Shown: one piece after another, positions 15,896 through 23,249 of the stretch | How the letters are laid out: each line of letters opens with the position of its first letter | Numbering within the stretch: position 1 is the first letter of the stretch | Source: an uncultured Pseudomonadota bacterium | GTDB taxonomy: Bacteria > Myxococcota_A > UBA796 > CAJQPC01 | DNA: 41,385 nucleotides | NCBI GenBank assembly: GCA_913060515.1 | Contig: CAJXRZ010000051.1 | Span: 1-41,385, forward strand | Direction: 5' to 3' | Notes under the pieces: generated by a model | What the model saw: the letters and a program-made list of their open reading frames with translations, nothing else | Told to the model about the DNA's origin: nothing | The model's database searches: none | Translations under genes and position numbers: made by a program

Positions 15896-16482
15896 TGCCA
15901 GGCCGCTTCATCGTCATCGAGGGCCTGGATGGCAGCGGAGGCACCACTCAGGTGCGTCTGCTCTCCCAGGCTCTGTCCGCGCACGCCACCCGTGAGCCCA
16001 CCGACGGCCCCGTCGGCAAGCTCATTCGCCAGGCCTTGGGTGACCCCATGTTCATGGGCGATGGCGTGCTGCCCTACCTCTTCGCGGCGGACCGAAAGGA
16101 CCACCTGGAGCGGGTGATCGAGCCCAAGCTCACGGGCGAGGTAGACGTGGTCTCCGACCGCTACTACCACAGCTCCCTGGCCTACCAGTCCTTGGCCATG
16201 CCACTGGACCAGGTCATGGCCTTGAACGCTGGCTTTCGGGCCCCGGACCTCTGCGTCTTTCTGGACCTCGATGTTCAGGGCTGCTTGGCCCGAATCGAGG
16301 CCCGAGGCCAAGCCCGAGATCGCTTCGAGACCCAGCGTCAGTTGGAAGAGATCAGCGCACAGTACGGCGTGGTGCTCGGCATGCTGCGCCAACGCGGGGA
16401 CAACATCTTGGTCCTGGACGCCACTGGAAGCATTCCCCAGGTGCACAAGCAGATTCTGGCCGCGGTGGAAGGCCTGAAGTGA
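15895..16482 (+). CDS. tmk: Thymidylate kinase with Walker A lysine replaced by glycine
   Basis: A 195-residue protein with a GTG start overlapping the lpdA stop as TAGTG. The family signature is complete elsewhere: IVIEGLDGSG, TREPTDGPVG for dTMP, DRYYHSSLAYQ, and an arginine-rich LID segment (EARGQARDRFE). The P-loop reads GSGGTTQ where dTMP kinases have G[SA]GKTTQ, so Gly16 stands where the catalytic Lys should be. Substitution at this position may recur in related lineages, but I cannot check that here. It would convert dTMP to dTDP if active. A thymidylate kinase within a lipoylation operon is unusual. Confidence 0.88.
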   Translation: MPGRFIVIEGLDGSGGTTQVRLLSQALSAHATREPTDGPVGKLIRQALGDPMFMGDGVLPYLFAADRKDHLERVIEPKLTGEVDVVSDRYYHSSLAYQSLAMPLDQVMALNAGFRAPDLCVFLDLDVQGCLARIEARGQARDRFETQRQLEEISAQYGVVLGMLRQRGDNILVLDATGSIPQVHKQILAAVEGLK

Positions 16483-17096
16483 AGGTGTTGGATCTGGGCC
16501 TGCTGGACTACCGGCAGGCCTGGGACACCCAGAAGCAGGTGCTGGCAGAGCGCTTGGCTGGCACGACCGAGGACACCCTGATCCTGGTGGAGCACCCCCC
16601 GGTCTACACCCTGGGACGCAGCAGGGAGGCCGCCAGCCATGTGCTGGCATCAGGCGATGTACCCGTCATCCAAGTGGAGCGCGGCGGTGACGTGACCTGG
16701 CACGGCCCCGGTCAGCTGGTGGCCTACCCCATCATCGCCCTGCCGGAAGGACACCGAGATCTGCATGCCTACATGCACACCCTGGAAGCCGCGGTGATCC
16801 GCACCAGCGCCGCCTTTGGGGTACAAGCCGGCACCAACACCCGCAACACAGGCGTCTGGGTGAAGGAGCGAAAGCTCTGCAGCATCGGCATCCACTGCCG
16901 GCGTTGGGTGACCTGGCATGGCTTGGCCTTGAACGTGGACCCGGATCTGTCCTACTTCGAGCGCATCGTGCCCTGTGGACTGGATGGCGTGCGCATGACC
17001 TCGCTTGCGGAAGAGCTCAGCGAGGGTCCGGTGCCGGAGATGGGGGATGTGAAGCGGGAACTCACCATGGCGCTCCAGGATCTGCTTCCACACTGA
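16479..17096 (+). CDS. lipB: Lipoyl(octanoyl) transferase
   Basis: A 205-residue protein that moves the octanoyl group from acyl carrier protein to lipoyl domains. The GTG start at 16479 overlaps the tmk stop as GTGA. Typical motifs are present: VEHPPVYTLGR, RGGDVTWHGPGQLVAYPI, the acyl-binding Lys in KLCSIGIH, and the catalytic Cys in IVPCGL. The length is normal. With lipA at the head of the operon and the lipoyl-accepting E2 between them, the whole de novo lipoylation pathway lies within about 6.4 kb. Confidence 0.96.
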   Translation: MKVLDLGLLDYRQAWDTQKQVLAERLAGTTEDTLILVEHPPVYTLGRSREAASHVLASGDVPVIQVERGGDVTWHGPGQLVAYPIIALPEGHRDLHAYMHTLEAAVIRTSAAFGVQAGTNTRNTGVWVKERKLCSIGIHCRRWVTWHGLALNVDPDLSYFERIVPCGLDGVRMTSLAEELSEGPVPEMGDVKRELTMALQDLLPH

Positions 17097-17175
17097 GCCA
17101 GGTCGCTTTGCGCTGCGCGCCTCTTGACCATCGTGACCAGGGGGCTATCCAGACTCCCCCTGATTGGAGCCGCAG

Positions 17176-18495
17176 ATGTTGGACGCCAAGTTCATCGAGA
17201 ACAACCCCGAGCAAGTCCAGGCCGCCCTGGAGCGCCGCAACGCAACCGAGAAGCAGCTGGCTGCCTTTGCGTCCTTGGGAGAGCTGAACGACCGGCGTCG
17301 GGAGCTGCTCCTGGTGGCAGAGCAAGGCCGCAAGGTCCGCAACCAGCTCAGCCCACAGATCGGCCAGCTCATGAAGGCTGGAGACCGGGACAAGGCCAAC
17401 GAGCTCAAGGCCCAGGTCAAGACCGCCAGCGACTCGGTCAAAGAGGCGGAGGTACTGCTGGACGCTCTGGAAGCCGAGCGGACGGACCTGCTGCTCGAGA
17501 TCCCCAATGTCTTGGACGAGCGGGTACCCGCTGGCGCAGACGAGGCCAGCAACGAGCTGGTGCGCACCTGGGGCACCCCGGCCGAGCTGGGCTTTGAGCC
17601 CAAGAGCCACGATGTGCTGGGACAGGACCTGGACATCCTGGACTTCGAGCGCGGCGTGAAGCTCTCGGGTGCACGCTTCACGGTCTACAAGGGCCTGGGC
17701 GCACGCCTCGAGCGCGCCCTGGTCAACTTCTTCATCAACACCCACGCGGACGAGCACGGCTACACCGAGCTGATGGTCCCCTACATGGTCAAGGCCAGCG
17801 CCCTCTACGGCACCGGTCAGCTGCCCAAGTTCGAAGCCGACCTCTTCAAGCTCACCTCGCAGCTCGGCGGCGAGGACGCCTACCTGATCCCCACCGCAGA
17901 GGTGCCCGTCACCAACCTGCACCGGGAAGAGATCCTAGAAGAATCGGATCTGCCAAAGGCCTACGTGGCCTTCACACCCTGCTTCCGCTCGGAGGCGGGC
18001 AGCTACGGCCGGGACACCAAGGGTCTGATTCGTCAGCACCAGTTCCACAAGGTCGAGATGGTGCGCGTCACCAGGCCTCAGGACAGCGACGCCCAACATG
18101 AGCTGCTCACTGGCCACGCCGAGGCCATCCTGCAGGCCCTGGAGCTGCCCTACCGGGTCATGCGCCTCTGCGGTGGAGACATCAGCTTCAACGCCCGTCA
18201 CTGCTACGACTTGGAGGTGTGGATGCCCGGTCAGGGCGCCTACCGCGAGATCAGCAGCTGCTCGAACTTCGGCGATTTCCAGGCCCGGCGCATGGCGCTG
18301 CGCTACCGCCCGGAGAGCACGGACGGCAAGAAGAACAAGCCTGTTTTGGCACACACGATCAACGGCTCGGGCCTAGCGGTGGGCCGCACCGTGGTGGCGA
18401 TCCTTGAGAACTATCAGCAGCCCGACGGCTCGATCGTGATCCCCAAGGCCCTGGTGCCCTACATGGGGGTTGACCGCATTCCCGCCGGGCATTAA
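17176..18495 (+). CDS. serS: Seryl-tRNA synthetase
   Basis: A 439-residue class II synthetase starting at ATG 17176, seven bases after GGAG. The N-terminal 110 residues form the two-helix coiled-coil arm that grips the long variable arm of tRNA-Ser. Class II motif 2 is FRSEAGSYGRDTKGLIR; motif 3 is in the final 40 residues (NGSGLAVGRTVVAILEN). The tail VPYMGVDRIP is typical. Two serine tRNA genes follow directly, a natural grouping of enzyme and substrates. The 79-base gap after lipB may hold a separate promoter, but I see no clear one. Confidence 0.97.
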   Translation: MLDAKFIENNPEQVQAALERRNATEKQLAAFASLGELNDRRRELLLVAEQGRKVRNQLSPQIGQLMKAGDRDKANELKAQVKTASDSVKEAEVLLDALEAERTDLLLEIPNVLDERVPAGADEASNELVRTWGTPAELGFEPKSHDVLGQDLDILDFERGVKLSGARFTVYKGLGARLERALVNFFINTHADEHGYTELMVPYMVKASALYGTGQLPKFEADLFKLTSQLGGEDAYLIPTAEVPVTNLHREEILEESDLPKAYVAFTPCFRSEAGSYGRDTKGLIRQHQFHKVEMVRVTRPQDSDAQHELLTGHAEAILQALELPYRVMRLCGGDISFNARHCYDLEVWMPGQGAYREISSCSNFGDFQARRMALRYRPESTDGKKNKPVLAHTINGSGLAVGRTVVAILENYQQPDGSIVIPKALVPYMGVDRIPAGH

Positions 18496-18515
18496 ATGCC
18501 GGGGGCTCGACTCAC

Positions 18516-18600
18516 GGAGGTGTGGCCGAGCGGTTGAAGGCACTGGTCTTGAAAACCAGCAACCCGAGAGGGTTCGTGGGTTCGAATCCCACCGCCTCCG
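18516..18600 (+). tRNA. tRNA-Ser (anticodon UGA)
   Basis: The acceptor stem is GGAGGTG with CGCCTCC and discriminator G. The anticodon loop CTTGAAA is closed by CTGGT/ACCAG and reads UGA. A long class II variable arm (AACCCGAGAGGGTT) and the T arm GGGTTCGAATCCC are clear. CCA is not encoded. It begins 20 bases after the serS stop. Confidence 0.96.
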
Positions 18601-18648
18601 CTCTTTTACAGATTCTGTGTTGTTCAACAGGCTGATTTAATCAGGTGT

Positions 18649-18736
18649 GGAGACGTGACCGAGTGGCCGAAGGTGCGCGATTGCTAATCGCGTGTATGGA
18701 AACGTACCGAGGGTTCGAATCCCTCCGTCTCCGCCA
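18649..18736 (+). tRNA. tRNA-Ser (anticodon GCU), CCA encoded
   Basis: The acceptor stem is GGAGACG with CGTCTCC, discriminator G, and an encoded CCA at 18734-18736. The anticodon stem CGCGA/TCGCG closes the loop TTGCTAA, reading GCU. A long variable arm and the T arm GGGTTCGAATCCC are present. Confidence 0.95.
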
Positions 18737-18740
18737 CTTT

Positions 18741-18778
18741 AGGCTCACCGTCACCCTTTTTTGGGTGGCGGTGGACCT
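18741..18778 (+). other. Long stable hairpin with a T6 loop between tRNA genes
   Basis: The left arm 18741-18756 pairs with 18763-18778 over 16 positions with one mismatch and two G-T pairs, around a TTTTTT loop. It begins four bases after the CCA of tRNA-Ser(GCU). No T tract follows, so it is not a standard terminator. It could be a tRNA-processing signal or a small RNA stem. Confidence 0.6.
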
Positions 18779-18830
18779 AAGACCCTGTTAAACAGCGTGG
18801 CGATTCAACCTTCATCGGTTGGCACAACAA

Positions 18831-18904
18831 GCACCCATAGCTCAATTGGATAGAGCATCTGACTACGGATCAGAAGGTTAGGGGTTCGACTCCTCTTGGG
18901 TGTA
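18831..18904 (+). tRNA. tRNA-Arg (anticodon ACG)
   Basis: The acceptor stem is GCACCCA with TGGGTGT, the first pair being G-T, and the discriminator is A. The anticodon stem TCTGA/TCAGA closes CTACGGA, reading ACG, which is normally modified to ICG. The D arm (GCTCAATTGGATAGAGC) and T arm (AGGGGTTCGACTCCTCT) are regular. Confidence 0.94.
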
Positions 18905-18908
18905 CCTC

Positions 18909-18945
18909 AAAACTCCCCTCGGCTTTTAGCCGGGGGGAGTTTTTT
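18909..18945 (+). terminator. Rho-independent terminator of the tRNA cluster
   Basis: The arms ACTCCCC..CGGC and GCCG..GGGGAGT form a strong stem around TTTTA, followed directly by TTTTTT. It starts five bases after tRNA-Arg and ends the whole rightward run from lipA to the tRNAs. Confidence 0.9.
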
Positions 18946-19002
18946 GCTTTCCTTGGCTAGATTCTCCGCGCCCGCGCGTACCTTGGCCATTCTGGAGTTC
19001 CC

Positions 19003-19737
19003 ATGCTGCTGCTCGCCCTCGCCTGCCTGACCCCTCGCCAAGCCGACGAGCTGATGGCCGAGAACGCACAGCTGGCCATGGCCTTGGCCCACAGCCAAAC
19101 CGAGCTTGCCGAGTGCGAGACCACGGTGGCCCAGGTCTCAAGCCAACCCACCGCCGCCCAAGAGATCGAAGCCTCGGCCATGTTGGTACAAGCCAACGAG
19201 GCCCTGGAGAAGGGCGACGCCATGACCGCCAAGGCCATGTTCGCCATCATTCTCAGCGAGTACGGCGAGACACAGGCCGCACGCGGTGCCATGCGCCAAG
19301 CCAGAGAGTTGGCGGTGCTGGGCATCGATGCGGTGGATTTGAACGACGTGGAGTGGTGGCAGGGCCAGTACAACCCCAACGCCGAGGCGACCCTGATCGT
19401 GTTCTGGGAGGAGTGGTGCCCCCACTGCCGCCGAGAGATGCCCCGGACCAACCTGCAGTGGCAGCGCTACAAAGACCAAGGGCTGCAGGTCATCGGCCTG
19501 ACCAAGGTCAGCAAGAGGAGCACCGAGGAGAGCGCCAAGGCCATGCTCGCTGACCAGGACATCGGCTTTGTCATTGGGAAAGAGAACGGCCGCGTCTCGG
19601 ATGCCTACGCGGTCTCTGGAATCCCGGCCGCCGTGGTCATTCAAGACGGCAAGGTGATCTGGCGAGGACACCCGAACAAGATCGGCGATGTGACGATCGA
19701 ACGCTGGTTGGGCATCCAGCCCCCTCCACAGCCTTAG
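19003..19737 (+). CDS. TlpA-like thioredoxin-fold lipoprotein
   Basis: A 244-residue protein. ATG 19003 lies six bases after GGAG, which fixes the very short signal MLLLALAC (Cys8). A helical, probably coiled-coil segment (about 10-55) and a TPR-like helical part (about 60-105) precede a thioredoxin fold. That fold has WEEWCPHCRREMP, with redox pair CPHC, and the cis-Pro loop SGIPAAVVI. The likely role is a periplasmic, membrane-tethered thiol-disulphide oxidoreductase. The gene converges on the small membrane-protein gene at 19734, overlapping its stop by four bases. Confidence 0.88.
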   Translation: MLLLALACLTPRQADELMAENAQLAMALAHSQTELAECETTVAQVSSQPTAAQEIEASAMLVQANEALEKGDAMTAKAMFAIILSEYGETQAARGAMRQARELAVLGIDAVDLNDVEWWQGQYNPNAEATLIVFWEEWCPHCRREMPRTNLQWQRYKDQGLQVIGLTKVSKRSTEESAKAMLADQDIGFVIGKENGRVSDAYAVSGIPAAVVIQDGKVIWRGHPNKIGDVTIERWLGIQPPPQP

Positions 19738-20171
19738 AGCGCCGCTGAAGGACCCGGGCGACACAAGAGCAGGGGCAGGCCAATCATCACCCCCGCCGTG
19801 ACGTTGAAGGCCACGTTGACCCAGGCACCGTGGTGCCAGGAGAGCGCCGTATCCACGAGGAACCACAGAGCTGAGCTTCCGGCGACGCACCACCAAGCCC
19901 AGGCCTCGCCCTTGCGCAGCGGGAAGTGCACCACGAGCAGCATGGAGAGCGCCCAGCAGGCCATGGTCGCGCCAAGCATCGCCGCCAGCTGGGCTGCGAT
20001 GGCCATGGCGTCCGGGCTGAGCTCCGCTGTCTGGCTGAGCTGCTGCGCGAGGCGGTGACGGTGCCAGGCCCACAAGGGGCCGGTGTACCCAAGGGCCACG
20101 CTCAGCCCGAAGGGGATCTGCATGCCGAAGCCCAAGACCAAGGCCCAGATGCCCAGGTCTCGAGGCTTCAA
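19734..20171 (-). CDS. Small four-helix membrane protein of the csoR operon
   Basis: A 145-residue protein. The only sensible start is TTG at 20171, overlapping the permease stop as TTGA; the frame upstream lies inside the permease gene. Four hydrophobic segments are visible: IWALVLGFGMQIPFGLSVAL, IAAQLAAMLGATMACWALSM, WAWWCVAGSSALWFLVD and VAFNVTAGVMIGLPLLL. There are no metal-binding Cys or His clusters. Position as the third gene of a copper-sensing operon suggests a part in metal export or membrane protection, but I do not recognise the family. Confidence 0.7.
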   Translation of the reverse strand: MKPRDLGIWALVLGFGMQIPFGLSVALGYTGPLWAWHRHRLAQQLSQTAELSPDAMAIAAQLAAMLGATMACWALSMLLVVHFPLRKGEAWAWWCVAGSSALWFLVDTALSWHHGAWVNVAFNVTAGVMIGLPLLLCRPGPSAAL

Positions 20172-21574
20172 ACCTCGGCGCCGGGCGTGAAGCCTGCTTC
20201 CGTGACCGTGACCGTGACCTGGTCCATGCTGACGGGGCCGATGACGCGAACGATGCCGCCGTCCAGGTCCACTTCCACGCCCTGAACCTCGTCGAGCTCG
20301 CGCAGCTTGGCCTCGACCTTGCGGGCGCATCCCCCACAGGTCATCCCGTCCACATGAAGAGACAGGCCCGGGGGACGAATCTGTGCGGAGAAGCCTGCTT
20401 CTTCCACCACCTGGATGGCGAGCAGTGGCTCGACGATGCCGTGCACCGTGACCCGCCCACCGGGCTGATCGACCTGCACGCTGTCCACGCCGTCCACCGC
20501 CATCAGGCGGCCTTCGACTTTGCGGGCGCAGCCGCCACAGGTCATGCCTTGGACGTTGAGCTCCAAGGATGTGGTGACGGCGGCTCCAGCCAGCTTCTGC
20601 CTCAGCCGGGCGATGCCCAACCGAGCATCGGCCGCGGCGAACCACGCCACCATGCCGATGAGCAGGACAGCGCTGGCGATGGAGACCGGACCGGCGTGCT
20701 CGTGGGCATTCTGCACCACCGCTTGAATGGGAATCAGGTCATCGAAGAGCAGACCAAAGAGCATGGAGCCGACGATGATGGTGCTCAGGTAGATGACCAA
20801 GGGGGTCTTCCCAAGGGCCCGGTACACGGCACCCAAGGTGGCGATGTTCGTCGCCGGACCAGCCATCAGGAAGACCAATGCTGCACCGGTGGGCATTCCA
20901 GCGGCGACCAGAGCCGCCGCGATGGGCACGGAGGCCGTGGCGCAGACGTAGAGCGGCAGGGAGATGAGCAGGGCCACGCCCATGGCGATCAAGCCTCCCC
21001 CGGCTGAGAGCCCGGTGAGCGCGTCGGGGGGCAGGAAAGTGGTGAGCGCAGCCGAGGCCAGCACACCGATGCTCAGCCAGCCCCAGATGTTCTGAATCAT
21101 CTCCAGGCTGTGCTCAAACATCTGCTTAAAGGTTGGCTTTGGGCCTTGGTCTTCTTGCGGAAGGACCTGCTGTTCGGGAAGCCCCCGGTCGGTGAGCAGG
21201 CCGCCCACGATGCCCGTGATGGCCGCCGCGGCGACCTTGAAGAGCGCGAAGGGCAAGCCCAAGAAGCTGGCGGAGACCAGCATGGAGTCCACCCCGGTCT
21301 GGGGCGTGGCGATGAGGAAACCCACCGCAGCGCCGTCGCTGGCGCCGTCCTTCTTTAGACCCAAGCCTGCCGGAATCACGCCGCAGCTGCAGAGAGGCAG
21401 CGGCACACCCAAGGCGACCGCCTTGAGCACGCCCATGCGACCGGAGAGGTGCCGGCGCACAAAGCCCTTGGGCAGGAAGCCATGGAGCAGACCGGAGAGG
21501 GCGGCGCCAACCAGCAGCCAAGGGGCCAGCTCCAAGCAGATGTTCCACACATTGCTGAGGTACTCCAGGATCAC
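20168..21574 (-). CDS. SO_0444-type metal efflux permease with two C-terminal HMA domains
   Basis: A 468-residue protein with a GTG start overlapping the csoR stop as GTGA. The first 330 residues hold about eight membrane segments and the permease signature GVPLPLCSCGVIPAG with KKDGASDGAAVGFLIATPQ, typical of SO_0444-family Cu/Zn exporters. A segment rich in His and charge (QNAHEHAG) follows. Two heavy-metal-associated domains at about 338-400 and 405-466 each carry GMTCGGCARKVE. The HMA pair probably hands Cu(I) or a similar ion to the permease. Such domains are common on P-type ATPases; here they are attached to a permease without an ATPase domain. Confidence 0.88.
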   Translation of the reverse strand: MILEYLSNVWNICLELAPWLLVGAALSGLLHGFLPKGFVRRHLSGRMGVLKAVALGVPLPLCSCGVIPAGLGLKKDGASDGAAVGFLIATPQTGVDSMLVSASFLGLPFALFKVAAAAITGIVGGLLTDRGLPEQQVLPQEDQGPKPTFKQMFEHSLEMIQNIWGWLSIGVLASAALTTFLPPDALTGLSAGGGLIAMGVALLISLPLYVCATASVPIAAALVAAGMPTGAALVFLMAGPATNIATLGAVYRALGKTPLVIYLSTIIVGSMLFGLLFDDLIPIQAVVQNAHEHAGPVSIASAVLLIGMVAWFAAADARLGIARLRQKLAGAAVTTSLELNVQGMTCGGCARKVEGRLMAVDGVDSVQVDQPGGRVTVHGIVEPLLAIQVVEEAGFSAQIRPPGLSLHVDGMTCGGCARKVEAKLRELDEVQGVEVDLDGGIVRVIGPVSMDQVTVTVTEAGFTPGAEV

Positions 21575-21855
21575 TTGGCACCTCCAAAGCGGCCCATCAG
21601 ATCCGTCAACTCGGTAAGGGTGGCGTCCCTCTCATCGGCGTCGCCTGACTGAAGGGCGTCCGCCACGCAGGTGCGCACGTGCTCCTCCAAGAGCAGCTGG
21701 CCGACCCGGCCCATGCCCCCTTTGATGGCCGCGATCTGGACGAGAACCTCGGGACAATGCCGATCTTCTTCCACCATGCGAGCGACCGCAGCGAGCTGAC
21801 CTTCCAGACGGCGTAGGCGCGCGAGCAGCTTCTTCTTCTTGGCCGGGTCTTTCAT
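21571..21855 (-). CDS. csoR: CsoR-family copper-sensing repressor
   Basis: A 94-residue all-helical regulator. ATG 21855 follows GGAG by six bases; the earlier ATG at 21867 lies within the operator and is less likely. The copper ligand set of CsoR is present with correct spacing: Cys34 (RHCPEV), His59 and Cys63 (EEHVRTC). The basic N-terminus and RLRRLEGQLAAVARMV helix match the DNA-binding surface. It should repress its own operon by binding the two palindromes just upstream and release them on Cu(I) binding. The paired metal permease supports copper over other CsoR/RcnR ligands. Confidence 0.92.
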   Translation of the reverse strand: MKDPAKKKKLLARLRRLEGQLAAVARMVEEDRHCPEVLVQIAAIKGGMGRVGQLLLEEHVRTCVADALQSGDADERDATLTELTDLMGRFGGAK

Positions 21856-21865
21856 GGCGGACTCC

Positions 21866-21882
21866 ATACCCCTGGGGGGTAT
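21866..21882. promoter_or_regulatory. CsoR operator 1
   Basis: ATACCCCTGGGGGGTAT is a near-perfect palindrome of the TACCC-N-GGGTA type used by CsoR proteins. It lies between the csoR promoter and its start codon. Confidence 0.85.
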
Positions 21883-21889
21883 TTGAACT

Positions 21890-21906
21890 ATACCCCCAGG
21901 GGGTAT
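21890..21906. promoter_or_regulatory. CsoR operator 2
   Basis: ATACCCCCAGGGGGTAT is a perfect palindrome around a central A. A minus-strand -10-like TATAGT overlaps the inner end of this box, so the palindrome sits in the spacer region of the csoR promoter. Confidence 0.88.
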
Positions 21907-21994
21907 GTCGTTGCACTTTGATTTTCGAACTGAGGTCTGATGGGGGTCTACTCAGAAACGAGGTCAGCGATGTTTTGGTTGCTCAGATCGCCCT

Positions 21995-23176
21995 GTGCTG
22001 GTCTACGTGCACGGCGGCGGGCACACCCAGGGTGGCGCAAGCTACGGGGAGGACTACCCCCTCTTTGAGGGCCAAGAGCTGGCCACGCGCACCGGCTCTG
22101 TGGTGGTGACTCTGCAATACCGCCTCGGCATCCTGGGCTTTCTGGCTCTGGAGGGCTCCCCTCACCCGGCCAACGCTGGCATTCAGGACCTGCACTTGGG
22201 TCTCCAGTGGGTGCAGGACAACATCCAGGGTTTCGGCGGAGATCCCAATCAGGTCCTACTCTTTGGCGAGAGTGCTGGGGCCGTAAACACCTGCGTGATG
22301 ATGAGCGCGCCCGCCAGCGAGGGCCTGTTCACTTCCGCTCTGATGCAGAGCGGCCCCTGCCCGACCCTGAGCCCACAGGAGGGCGCCGATCATGCCCAGC
22401 AGCACCTGGAGGCTTTGGCCTGTGAGGGCGCCCAGGACACCTTGGCTTGCTTGCAGCAGGCCACACTGGTGGAGCTGGTGGCCCTGAGCGCCCAAGAGAG
22501 CGACATCCCTGGCGTGCTCACGGGCAACACCTTCTGGCCTGTGTCCGACGGGGAGATCCTGGACTCGGATCCCGTGGCAGCCTGGGCAGAGGGCCGCACC
22601 TTGGACATCCCCGTGGTCTTTGGCAGCAACAGCGAGGAGACCGCCCTGTACACCCTGGAGCTCAGCGAGACCCAGCTCTCGGCCTTGATGCGCCTGGCCT
22701 TTGGCGACCGTGTCGAGGAGGCCCAGACCCTCTGGCCGCTGGAGGACTACAGCAGCCCCCGCTGGGCCTGGGTGGCTGTGAGCACCGATCTGCAGTTCAC
22801 CTGCCCTGCCCGCTTTATGGCCGACGCCGCCTCCGAGTCCCAGAACGCCCCGGTGTACCGCTACCGCTTCTCCCATCGGCCGGCGGGGGTCTCTGCCGCC
22901 AGGGGCGCCTACCACGGCTTGGAGCTGCCCTATGTCTTCCAGACCCTGGACCTGCTCAGCGAGCTGAGCGGCTTCACGCCGGACCAAGCCGACCTAGAAG
23001 TCGAGGCCTTCATGGGGCTCTCTTGGGCGGCGCTGGCGGCGGGTGAGGATCCTGGGGTTGGGGAGACCTGGCCCAGGTGGCGCACACAGGGTGAGTTGCT
23101 GCACATCGACGAGGGGCTGTATGCGGGCGAGGACCCCACCCAGGCGCGATGCGACTTCGTCTTCTCTCTCCCATAG
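21995..23176 (+). pseudogene. Type B carboxylesterase lacking its N-terminal region
   Basis: The frame encodes 393 residues from GTG 21995 and is open back to 21941, reading SDRPVLVYVHGGG. Type B esterases have about 100 residues before this HGGG oxyanion motif; here they are missing. The rest is intact: FGESAGA nucleophile, acidic residue in GSNSEETAL, and His in YHGLELPYVF. Just upstream, ATG 21970 follows GAGG by six bases in a different frame and starts MFWLL, like other export signals in this window. That pattern suggests a deletion and frameshift joined a signal start to the middle of the gene, or an assembly misjoin. Activity without the N-terminus is doubtful. Confidence 0.75.
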
Positions 23177-23182
23177 GAGCTT

Positions 23183-23241
23183 GTCCGAAAGGCCGGACCC
23201 CGGGAAGGTCGAAACGCGTCGTCTATTGAGGGACAATCCCT
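23183..23241. other. Convergent intergenic gap with two small hairpins
   Basis: GTCCG/CGGAC (23183-23198) and AGGGA/TCCCT (23229-23241) are short inverted repeats between the convergent esterase and cytochrome-like genes. They might act as weak bidirectional terminators; neither has a T tract. Confidence 0.3.
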
Positions 23242-23249
23242 AGGCCCCT

